A DNA stretch of 13,278 bases, taken from NCBI GenBank assembly GCA_937902905.1, contig CALELW010000252.1, forward strand, positions 1 to 13,278, read 5' to 3'. The position numbers were made by a program, and so were the translations under genes. A model generated the notes under the pieces. It saw only the letters and a list, made by a program, of their open reading frames with translations. It was not told the origin of the DNA and ran no database searches. The stretch comes from an uncultured Clostridium sp. (lineage in GTDB: Bacteria; Bacillota; Clostridia; Lachnospirales; Lachnospiraceae). Shown here in pieces: positions 6,702 through 13,051 of this stretch (positions within the stretch are counted from its first letter, which is position 1; each line of letters opens with the position of its first letter).

Positions 6702-6730
6702 TTGACACAGCCCCCAATCTAAAATATAAT
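6702..6730 (+). promoter_or_regulatory. Consensus promoter of the xylanase gene, -35 inside the repeat end
   Basis: TTGACA (6702-6707) and TATAAT (6725-6730) are both perfect and are spaced 17 bases apart. Transcription would start near 6737, about 65 bases before the xylanase ATG. The -35 box belongs to the right inverted end of the palindromic element, whereas the -10 lies in the flanking DNA. Confidence 0.85.
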
Positions 6731-6771
6731 TTTGATATTAAGTAAATAGGGTGAGGCGAAAGGAATTTATT

Positions 6772-6924
6772 ATGGCAAAGCAGCAAAGAAAGGAAAAGCA
6801 GGATGAAAAAGTCAGGCAGATTAGCAGCGGCAGTATTCGCGGCTATGCTACTGGTAACCGGATGTGGTGCTCCGGCAGAGAAAAAAGCCGTGGAGACAAC
6901 ACCGGCACAAAGTTCAAAAATTGA
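6772..6924 (+). CDS. Possible 50-residue leader ORF overlapping the xylanase start
   Basis: ATG 6772 has a good ribosome binding site of its own (AAAGGA, 6759-6764, 7 bases upstream) and opens a 50-codon frame beginning MAKQQRKEKQ. The frame runs out of phase through the signal-peptide region of the xylanase and stops at 6922-6924. Its first 10 codons are lysine/glutamine-rich; the remainder reads like a shadow of the xylanase frame. It may be a translated leader that controls loading at the 6803 start, or an accident. Nothing shows that the peptide has a function. Confidence 0.25.
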   Translation: MAKQQRKEKQDEKVRQISSGSIRGYATGNRMWCSGREKSRGDNTGTKFKN

Positions 6925-7966
6925 ACAGAAAGAAGAGGGTAAAAAATTGAAAGATGCATTTAAAAAGGATTTTAAAGTTGGAGTTGCGGTTAATCCGTAC
7001 CAGTTAAAGGATGAGCAGACAAAGAAAATCATTCTTGAAAATTTTAACAGCATTACGATGGAAAATGGCATGAAGCCGGAGGCAATTTTAGACCAGCGGG
7101 CGTCAGAAAACAGCACAGACGGCATGCCGGCGATTAATGAGGAAAATTTGGAGGAGTGTCTTTCGCTGGCAAAAGACAACGGACTTGTGCTTCGTGGGCA
7201 CTGCCTTGTCTGGCACAATCAGACGCCGGAATGGTTTTTCTGTGAAAAATACGATGCAGGAAATGCCAAGGTAGATAAAGAAACGATGAAAAAAAGAATG
7301 GAAAGTTACATCAAAAAAGTTCTGAGTTTTTGCCAGGAAAAATATCCGGGAGTTGTCTATGCATGGGATGTTGTGAATGAGGCGTGTGACGACGGCGGCG
7401 GATACCGCACTTCCAGTTTGTGGTATGAAATTTACGGTGATGAATCATACATTGAGGATGCATTTACATTTGCGAGAAAATATGCAGATAAAGATGTGAA
7501 ATTATTTTATAATGACTACAATGAGTATATGCCAAGCAAAGTAAGTACCATTGCGGAACTTGTGAAAAAATTGTATGATAAGAAATTGATTGACGGTGTG
7601 GGATTCCAGAGTCACTGGGATATGAATTATCCGGATACCGGCATGATTTCTGACGCAATGCAAAAATACAGTGAGATTGGTGACTTGGAGATTCAGTTTA
7701 CCGAAGTAGATATGCATAATACCGATGATTCGGAAGAAGGACTGAAAAAACTGGCAGACCGTTACAAAGAATTTTTTGAGACAATTGTGAAAGCGGACCG
7801 CGAAGGGAAAGCAAATGTGACGAGCGTTACATTTTGGGGACTTTCGGATGATGTAACATGGCTGACAGCTTTTAAAGGCGAAGACAGTTACCCGCTTTTG
7901 TTTGACGAAAACCACAAGAAGAAGGCGTGCTACGACAGTGTGCTGGCAGTTGGAAACGAAAAGTAA
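6803..7966 (+). CDS. Endo-1,4-beta-xylanase, GH10 family, lipoprotein
   Basis: This is a 387-residue secreted enzyme that cleaves internal beta-1,4 bonds of xylan. Residues 1-21 form a lipoprotein signal peptide with lipobox LVTGC (acylated Cys21), so it should sit on the outer face of the membrane. A charged linker (22-50) leads to a single GH10 barrel. GH10 signatures are NSITMENGMKPE (82-93), RGHCLVWHNQTPEWF (131-145), WDVVNEA (188-194) with acid/base Glu193, LFYNDYN (234-240), GFQSHW (267-272), FTEVDM (299-304) with nucleophile Glu301, and FWGLSDDVTW (344-353). All catalytic residues are present. There is no carbohydrate-binding module. ATG 6803 is supported by AAAGGA (6789-6794) 8 bases upstream and by the signal peptide. 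No xylan transporter or regulator is adjacent, so it appears to be an isolated gene under the promoter at 6702-6730. Confidence 0.96.
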   Translation: MKKSGRLAAAVFAAMLLVTGCGAPAEKKAVETTPAQSSKIEQKEEGKKLKDAFKKDFKVGVAVNPYQLKDEQTKKIILENFNSITMENGMKPEAILDQRASENSTDGMPAINEENLEECLSLAKDNGLVLRGHCLVWHNQTPEWFFCEKYDAGNAKVDKETMKKRMESYIKKVLSFCQEKYPGVVYAWDVVNEACDDGGGYRTSSLWYEIYGDESYIEDAFTFARKYADKDVKLFYNDYNEYMPSKVSTIAELVKKLYDKKLIDGVGFQSHWDMNYPDTGMISDAMQKYSEIGDLEIQFTEVDMHNTDDSEEGLKKLADRYKEFFETIVKADREGKANVTSVTFWGLSDDVTWLTAFKGEDSYPLLFDENHKKKACYDSVLAVGNEK

Positions 7967-8020
7967 TACGCATAATGAAACAAGCATATAGTGTAAAAAA
8001 ATGACTGGGAGGCAGTGATT

Positions 8021-8443
8021 ATGTCGGACTATATGCGGAAAGTATTTTATGTGAGAAAACGGGAAAATCCGGATTGTTCTGTGACAGCCGGTTATGTAAA
8101 AGCAGAGCGGAGAAAACAGGTATTAACGCTGACGATTTTTGTGGACGCACAGGATTTGCCGGAGGAATGTCCGGTATGTGCTGTTTACTGCACAGGCAGA
8201 GAGTGGCAGTGTTTTTCCTGCGGATGGGTCACTTTTGACAAAAACGGAACTACCGTCTGCAACCTATTTTTGCCGGACGATGAAACAATTGCCCACGCGG
8301 ATGCCGTGGCAGGAATCGGAATTGGCAGAAATGGCGCTTACTGGGCAGGACAATTGCCGTGCTTTTATGAATGTCAGGCAGGGGAGCAGTGCAGGCGCAT
8401 GACAGCACTTAGAAAATGCGGCGGTGCGATGTGCGGCTGCTAG
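8021..8443 (+). CDS. Cysteine-rich small protein of unknown function
   Basis: This 140-residue protein contains 13 cysteines, at 19, 50, 53, 57, 64, 67, 80, 114, 118, 124, 133, 138 and 140. C-P-V-C (50-53) and C-F-S-C (64-67) are metal- or disulfide-type pairs, and the protein ends CGGAMCGC. ATG 8021 is chosen because GGGAGG (8007-8012) is 8 bases upstream; an in-frame GTG at 8015 is too close to that site. There is no signal peptide or membrane helix, so the cysteines probably face the reducing cytosol and could bind metal. It starts 54 bases after the xylanase and ends 38 bases before tadA, consistent with cotranscription. I do not recognise the family; it looks lineage-restricted. Confidence 0.8.
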   Translation: MSDYMRKVFYVRKRENPDCSVTAGYVKAERRKQVLTLTIFVDAQDLPEECPVCAVYCTGREWQCFSCGWVTFDKNGTTVCNLFLPDDETIAHADAVAGIGIGRNGAYWAGQLPCFYECQAGEQCRRMTALRKCGGAMCGC

Positions 8444-8481
8444 CGTTAGAGGAAAATTTGCCGGGATTAGGAGGAATCACG

Positions 8482-8946
8482 ATGACAAGCGATGAGTCGT
8501 TTATGAAACAGGCAGTGAAACAGGCGAAAAAGGCGTATGACAAACTGGAAACGCCGATTGGCTGTGTGATTGTGTATGAGGATAAAATCATTGCCAGAGG
8601 ATATAATAAAAGAAATATGAAGAAAAATACGCTTGCTCATGCGGAAATTCTTGCAATCAATAAAGCAAGTAAGGTGCTCGGCGACTGGCGGCTTGAAGAC
8701 TGTACGATGTATGTCACGTTAGAACCCTGTCCGATGTGCGCCGGAGCGATTGTGCAGGCGCGGATTCCGCGCGTGGTGATTGGCAGCATGAATCCAAAAG
8801 CCGGATGTGCCGGCTCCGTTTTGAATCTTTTGCAGCAGGATGGATTGAATCATCAGGTGGAGATAACAAAAGGTGTACTTGCGGAGGAATGCAGCGGATT
8901 GATGACGAGTTTTTTCAGAGAACTGCGAAAAAAGAAAAAAGCGTAA
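8482..8946 (+). CDS. tadA: tRNA-specific adenosine deaminase
   Basis: This 154-residue zinc deaminase converts the wobble A34 of tRNA-Arg(ACG) to inosine so it can read CGU, CGC and CGA. The zinc-binding HAE motif is at 53-55 (His53 ligand, Glu55 proton shuttle) and PCPMCAG at 82-88 supplies Cys83 and Cys86. GSMNPKAGCAGSVLNLL (101-117) and a basic C-terminus are typical of TadA rather than of cytidine or guanine deaminases. ATG 8482 is fixed by AGGAGG (8469-8474), 7 bases upstream; the frame is open to 8416 but that stretch overlaps the previous gene. In Bacillus tadA lies directly before the SRP RNA gene, and the same order is kept here. Confidence 0.96.
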   Translation: MTSDESFMKQAVKQAKKAYDKLETPIGCVIVYEDKIIARGYNKRNMKKNTLAHAEILAINKASKVLGDWRLEDCTMYVTLEPCPMCAGAIVQARIPRVVIGSMNPKAGCAGSVLNLLQQDGLNHQVEITKGVLAEECSGLMTSFFRELRKKKKA

Positions 8947-8952
8947 TGGTAT

Positions 8953-8981
8953 TTGACATACCGTGAAAAAACAGATATAAT
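8953..8981 (+). promoter_or_regulatory. Perfect consensus promoter of the SRP RNA gene
   Basis: TTGACA (8953-8958) and TATAAT (8976-8981) are separated by 17 bases, exactly the sigma-A consensus, as expected of a highly expressed stable RNA. It begins 7 bases after the tadA stop. Transcription would start near 8988, some 54 bases before the mature RNA. Confidence 0.92.
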
Positions 8982-9041
8982 TGTTGTGATATTGTTTATA
9001 ACGGATTCGTTTCCCCTATTGGGAGACAGACCGTTTCAAAT

Positions 9042-9310
9042 TTCCGTGCAGCCGGGGAGATAGCGGTGCCCTGTACCTGCAATCCGCTATAGCAGGGGTG
9101 TTGTCCCATCGAGGGTCTTTTGACGGAGAGCTGCCCAAAGTAAGTGGCGTTGACACTTGGGTCTTGCGCAACAGGAACTTGTGAACCGTGTCAGGTCAGG
9201 AATGAAGCAGCACTAAGCAATCCTTCCTGTGTGACGCGAGGGCGCCTGAGCCTAGTTAACTGCTTTGGTAACGTCTTCTGATTTTGATTCGACATGGGAT
9301 GCACGGATTT
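9042..9310 (+). ncRNA. ffs: Signal recognition particle RNA, large Bacillus/Clostridium type
   Basis: This RNA of about 269 nt is the scaffold of the SRP, binding Ffh to target nascent membrane and secreted proteins. The universally conserved helix 8 is clear: GTCAGGTC (9190-9197), GGAA loop (9199-9202), then GAAGCAGC and ACTAAGC. The 5' Alu-type domain is present, with CCGGGGAGATAGCGGTGCCC (9052-9071) and a TAGCGG (9061-9066)/CCGCTA (9084-9089) stem. The closing helix pairs CCGTGC (9044-9049) with GCACGG (9301-9306), as in Bacillus, and is followed by TTTTATATT, which probably ends transcription. The 54-nt leader from the promoter contains a small stem-loop (TTTCCC to GGGAGA, about 9010-9026); in Bacillus the RNA is also made as a longer precursor and trimmed. 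The exact mature ends are estimated to within a few bases. Confidence 0.95.
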
Positions 9311-9346
9311 TATATTATACAGCTTTTTCGCAAGGAGTTGTTACAT

Positions 9347-11659
9347 ATGGCAGAGAGTTTGGTCTTGAATGGAAACAGTTCCATTACAAAAGGAACGGTT
9401 ATATTTGAAAAGGGACAGCCGTTGCAGTCAACGGCACTAATATTGAAGGGACGAGTGATTGTTCAGGGCGAGGGCGTCCGGATGACAATCGGTTCAGGGA
9501 ATTTTTTGGGAATGTGCGATGTATGGAAAAAGGAACATTCCTTTACTTATGTTGCACTTGATGATTTGGTTTTGTTTGGGTTGCCGATGGAAAATGAAAA
9601 GCAGGCAGCTCTTTTGCTGGAGCAGAAGCCACAGTACCGGGGGCTTTTAGTGACTTCACTGAATTTCTTTTATCACGATGTGTTCCGTGTGTTTGGAAAA
9701 TTGAAAACTGAGACGGAGAAGGTGGCTGAGTTTGTGCACCAGACCTATTCACGTTATCAGAAACTTGCGGAAGGTGCCGGTCTGACAGCAGAAAAAATAG
9801 CGGCGATGGAACGCCTTTTGAATCAGCGGATGGAGAATTATCCTCTGTCGGAAAAAATCACGTATTTTATCCAGTGCAGTAAAATTCCGATTGAAGCACA
9901 GAAAAACTATTATGGTGCCAGTGCGTATGTGGCGCAGAAACAGTTTGAAGAACAGTGTGCAGTGCTTCCGCAATTAGTAGCGGGATGCCGTTACTATAGC
10001 GATTGGCTGACACGATATTTCCGCATTATGATTATGGATGAAAAAAATCTGTTTTCATTGGTAGGGCGTATGGCACTCGGCGTAAGACGCTCCGGGCAAA
10101 ATGACAGCGAATTAAGCGTTATGCTTGACCATATTTTGGAGCAGATTAATAATACTGAAACTTTGTTATTGGAGTACGCCGGTGTGAATCTGAATCTTGA
10201 TAGACAGCGCATGGAAGAAACCTATTTTGCACTGTTGTCAGATGATACCGGAAGCTTAGATGCGTTTGACCAGGAAGATTTAAAAGTGTTAGACCATTCG
10301 GTACAGCAGATTCTCGATTACGCAGAAGTTTCCGATGAGACGGCTGAAAAATTTGCGGCGGCTGTTGAAGCATTTTTGACGTGTGTGGACAAGTTTGCAA
10401 GAACGCCGGAAGCAACGGCACTTCGCAAAGAATTAGTGAAATATTACTTTGAAATTTACGAGCGTGCCTGCAAAAAAAGTTTTCAGGATGCTAATCCACC
10501 GCTTGCAGTGAAATTATTTTTGCGATATGGCTATGTCAGCGAAGAACTTTTGACGGAGGAAGAACTCCGCACTCTTTTGACGCTGCCGGATTCGAGAGAA
10601 GAAGAAACTACATGCCGCGTTTATACAATGAGCGAGTGGCTGCGTGAAATTTATGAGGGAAGAAAAAATCCATCAAAAGATGAGTTTGATACGGATTATG
10701 AAGAGACAATCCGAAAGCAGGTGCATGAGAAAAAACTGACAAAAGCTGAGGGCGATGAAGCGTTTTCTGACGCAGACAAACGTCTTCATTTTGAAGTGGA
10801 AAATCTGCTTAGTTACGCCGACCGGATTTTGAGTGGAAATATTTCTACATTTGTACCGGTTATGTGTTCAGAGGGCATATATACAAAATTGGAAAGTGCG
10901 GTAGTAACGTCTGCCATCATTAATAAAATTGTAAACCGCGTGGAAAAAATTGATTATTCCATTTTTTACCGCGAGCGCATGGTGGCGTATGAAGATGTTG
11001 GCCTTAACCGCTTTACCGTGACAGGGCGTTATACGCCGGAATTTATTATCTTCCCGGTATATGGACGGAAAGGTTTGATGTGGCAGGATATTGAGGGACG
11101 TAAAAAAGAAACACACGGAAGAATTCTTCTGCCATCATTTATGGAGCAGAATTTGGAGGCAGAACTTTTGAAAATGCTCGCTTATTTCCGTTGGGAAAAA
11201 TGCCGTACTGAGATGGGCGCACAGTGGAACAACTACCGTTATCCATCGCTTACTGCAGAGTATACAGATTATCTGCAGTTCTTTAAAAAGAATAGCGAAT
11301 TATCACCGGAGAAACGGGAAAAAGTAAAGGCACAGCTTACACAGTGTGGAAACCGTCACAAAGACGTGTTTGCAAAAGATTATGCGGACTGGGTGCTGCG
11401 TGAGGCGACCGGCGCTATGAAACTGAATCGCGTGGCGCGTGAGATTCTCTTTACCTATTGTCCGTTGGCTCCAAAGATTGCAGAGGGGCTGCTTGCGCAG
11501 AATGCGTACCGTGATGCGGCACGCCGTTATATGATTGAAAAAGGAAAACGGGAAAAAGAGATTAATCAGGTACTGCACCGCTTTGAAAAAGCAGGTATGG
11601 ATTTGCCGGAAGAAGTAGAGCAGACCAGACGTTTTGTGTTAGATTTACAAGGAGCATAA
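9347..11659 (+). CDS. Large protein with N-terminal cyclic-nucleotide-binding-like domain, function unknown
   Basis: This is a 770-residue cytosolic protein. Residues about 8-95 look like the beta-barrel of a cyclic-nucleotide-binding domain: GTVIFEKGQPLQSTALILKG (16-35) matches the usual start of the fold and GSGNFLGMCDVW (49-60) its phosphate-binding cassette. The cassette lacks the conserved Glu after the F-x-G and the Arg that hold cAMP in CRP-type proteins, so it probably does not bind a cyclic nucleotide in the usual way. The remaining 650 or so residues are mostly helical and acidic, with no helix-turn-helix or enzyme motif that I recognise. ATG 9347 has AAGGAG (9332-9337) 9 bases upstream; the open frame reaches a TTG at 9284, but that overlaps the SRP RNA and is rejected. 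No strong promoter of its own is visible; TCGACA (9289-9294) with TATATT (9311-9316) is a weak candidate, or there is read-through from the SRP RNA. It is in an operon with the next gene. Confidence 0.85.
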   Translation: MAESLVLNGNSSITKGTVIFEKGQPLQSTALILKGRVIVQGEGVRMTIGSGNFLGMCDVWKKEHSFTYVALDDLVLFGLPMENEKQAALLLEQKPQYRGLLVTSLNFFYHDVFRVFGKLKTETEKVAEFVHQTYSRYQKLAEGAGLTAEKIAAMERLLNQRMENYPLSEKITYFIQCSKIPIEAQKNYYGASAYVAQKQFEEQCAVLPQLVAGCRYYSDWLTRYFRIMIMDEKNLFSLVGRMALGVRRSGQNDSELSVMLDHILEQINNTETLLLEYAGVNLNLDRQRMEETYFALLSDDTGSLDAFDQEDLKVLDHSVQQILDYAEVSDETAEKFAAAVEAFLTCVDKFARTPEATALRKELVKYYFEIYERACKKSFQDANPPLAVKLFLRYGYVSEELLTEEELRTLLTLPDSREEETTCRVYTMSEWLREIYEGRKNPSKDEFDTDYEETIRKQVHEKKLTKAEGDEAFSDADKRLHFEVENLLSYADRILSGNISTFVPVMCSEGIYTKLESAVVTSAIINKIVNRVEKIDYSIFYRERMVAYEDVGLNRFTVTGRYTPEFIIFPVYGRKGLMWQDIEGRKKETHGRILLPSFMEQNLEAELLKMLAYFRWEKCRTEMGAQWNNYRYPSLTAEYTDYLQFFKKNSELSPEKREKVKAQLTQCGNRHKDVFAKDYADWVLREATGAMKLNRVAREILFTYCPLAPKIAEGLLAQNAYRDAARRYMIEKGKREKEINQVLHRFEKAGMDLPEEVEQTRRFVLDLQGA

Positions 11660-11661
11660 AA

Positions 11662-12990
11662 ATGAGTAGAAAACGAGAGAATGTGCGTCAATGCAAGGTA
11701 ATACGCCAGTTGATTGATGACAATAAATACACAAAAGCACTCGAACTAATTGATGCGATTCCTTTAGAAGAAGTTGGCTCATTAGACGATTTGTACCGTT
11801 ATGCCGAATTGTATGAAAAAGCAGAACGGATGGACAAAAAGAAAGAAATCTTTTACCATATTTATCATCGTACCCATTCCCGTTATATGTTAAATCGTTT
11901 GCTGCGTCTGACGATTCGCATGGGGGATATGGAGGAAGCAAGAGAATTGTATTTTGCCTATGAAGTGGCAGGCCCGATTACGTTAGATACATTTGAACTC
12001 CGTTATCTTTTGGCAAAAGCAGAGGGAGAGCCGCCAGAGCGTCTGATTCAGATTTTGGAGGAATTAAAGAAAGAAGAATACACGGAAGAGTGGGGCTTTC
12101 GACTTGCCTGTCTGTATGAAAAGACTGGGCAGATTGACAAATGCATTCAGGAATGTAAAGACTTGAAACTTTGGTTTGGCGAGGGCAAGATTGTAGACCG
12201 TGCAATGCAGTTGTTGGAGCATTGTGAGAACCCGGCGGTTGCAGAACCGGAGGAATTGGAAGAGACAATTGAAAAGGAGATGCCGGAGCGAAGAGAAGAA
12301 TATGAGACTTCAGAAGCCGAAGAAATAGAAGAAGAGTTACAGGAAAATGAAGATGTGGAGACAGATGAGGCTTCGGAGGCGGATGAGGAAATCATGCAGG
12401 AACCGGAAACTGAACCGGAGGAGGAAGAGGAAACCGGAGATCCGGATGCTCCTTTAATCGAGTCTGTGGGTGAAGTTAAAGTTGTGGCAAAACGAAAGAA
12501 AGAAAAGCTACTTCAAAAACCAAAAAATGTAGAAGAACTGCTTGAGGAAAAAGAAGAAGATATTTCCGACCATGGAATTTTATATCGCACGCTGAAAAGT
12601 GCGATGAACCACGTCCGATATGGGGATAAGATGCCTCACTTTGTGTTTGCCGGCGGCGAGGAGCGCATTGTACTTGCGGTCGCAAAGCGCGTGGCGAAAG
12701 AATTGAATAAAGTAGGCTATGTTTCCGTGCGGAGCATTGTGAAAATTACGGCTGAAAAATTAAATCAGATTGATTTGTCGGAACAGGCAGGTAAAATTGC
12801 CGGTGGCTGCATGTTAGTGACAGGTGCGTCCGAACTGACGAAAGAATCCGTAGAAAAACTAAAGGCGGTGATGGAGCGGGAGGACGAAAAAGTCGTTGTC
12901 ATGTTAGCCGGACCATTTGATGAGATGGACTGCTTTTTAGACATCTACCCGGATTTGGCAGAAAAACTCGTATATAAAGTGCGTATGTGA
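11662..12990 (+). CDS. Helical-repeat protein with a degenerate AAA+-like C-terminus, function unknown
   Basis: This protein has 442 residues. Residues 1-190 are TPR-like paired helices (for example YTKALELIDAI and MEEARELYFAYEVAG). Residues about 195-262 form a very acidic Glu-rich linker, probably disordered, and a basic stretch follows at 273-287. Residues about 300-440 match the layout of CbbX/SpoVK-type AAA+ domains: PHFVFAGGEERIVLAVAKRVAKEL-type Walker A strand and helix (from 325), GGCMLVTGASEL (381-392) where GGVLFIDEAYSL is expected, and VVVMLAGPFDEMDCFLDIYP (411-430), close to the family's V-x-x-AGYPDEM-x-x-FL-x-x-NP. Walker A has lost GKT and Walker B has lost DE, so ATP hydrolysis is unlikely. 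The gene follows the 770-residue protein by 2 bases, with AAGGAG (11649-11654) inside the end of that gene, so the two are coupled and may form a complex. Confidence 0.83.
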   Translation: MSRKRENVRQCKVIRQLIDDNKYTKALELIDAIPLEEVGSLDDLYRYAELYEKAERMDKKKEIFYHIYHRTHSRYMLNRLLRLTIRMGDMEEARELYFAYEVAGPITLDTFELRYLLAKAEGEPPERLIQILEELKKEEYTEEWGFRLACLYEKTGQIDKCIQECKDLKLWFGEGKIVDRAMQLLEHCENPAVAEPEELEETIEKEMPERREEYETSEAEEIEEELQENEDVETDEASEADEEIMQEPETEPEEEEETGDPDAPLIESVGEVKVVAKRKKEKLLQKPKNVEELLEEKEEDISDHGILYRTLKSAMNHVRYGDKMPHFVFAGGEERIVLAVAKRVAKELNKVGYVSVRSIVKITAEKLNQIDLSEQAGKIAGGCMLVTGASELTKESVEKLKAVMEREDEKVVVMLAGPFDEMDCFLDIYPDLAEKLVYKVRM

Positions 12991-12993
12991 GGA

Positions 12994-13030
12994 GGCACCG
13001 ACGACGTGCCGCCGAGCGAAGGCGAGGGGG
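12994..13030. repeat. Short GC-rich inverted repeats in the intergenic spacer
   Basis: GGCAC (12994-12998) pairs with GTGCC (13006-13010) around a seven-base loop, and GCC (13011-13013) can pair with GGC (13021-13023) next to it. The spacer is far more GC-rich than its surroundings. No T run follows, so it is not a standard intrinsic terminator. It may be a small dispersed repeat or an RNA hairpin ahead of the next gene. Confidence 0.35.
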
Positions 13031-13051
13031 CAATACATTGAAGGAGTCATT

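Larger units (their letters stand above)
6255..6717. repeat. Composite palindromic element, MITE-like, with imperfect inverted ends
   Basis: This 463-base non-coding block sits between two divergent promoters. Its ends are inverted: TTGGGGG (6255-6261) with CCCCCAA (6711-6717), AAGTGTTCGTTG (6262-6273) with CAACGAACATTT (6692-6703), and TTTCCGTAA (6288-6296) with TTACGGAAA (6671-6679, perfect). The right end carries 7 extra bases between the first two blocks. Inside are two large hairpins, and a further copy of the end motif (CGAACACTT, 6453-6461) lies in the middle, so the block may be two related elements side by side. No transposase frame is present and open frames crossing it have no coding character. 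No clear target-site duplication is seen at the borders. This architecture fits a miniature inverted-repeat element or a family of intergenic palindromes moved in trans, which is inferred. Confidence 0.75.

Noticed and set aside
6255..6717. Retron RNA, CRISPR array or other structured defence RNA
   Set aside because: No reverse transcriptase, cas gene or regular repeat-spacer pattern is present, and the flanking promoters point away from the block.
9284..9346. Upstream TTG start for the 770-residue protein
   Set aside because: It would overlap the 3' end of the SRP RNA and has no ribosome binding site, whereas ATG 9347 has a good one.
9347..9632. CRP/FNR-type transcription regulator
   Set aside because: The protein is far too long, has no helix-turn-helix that I can see, and the cassette lacks the cAMP-binding Glu and Arg.
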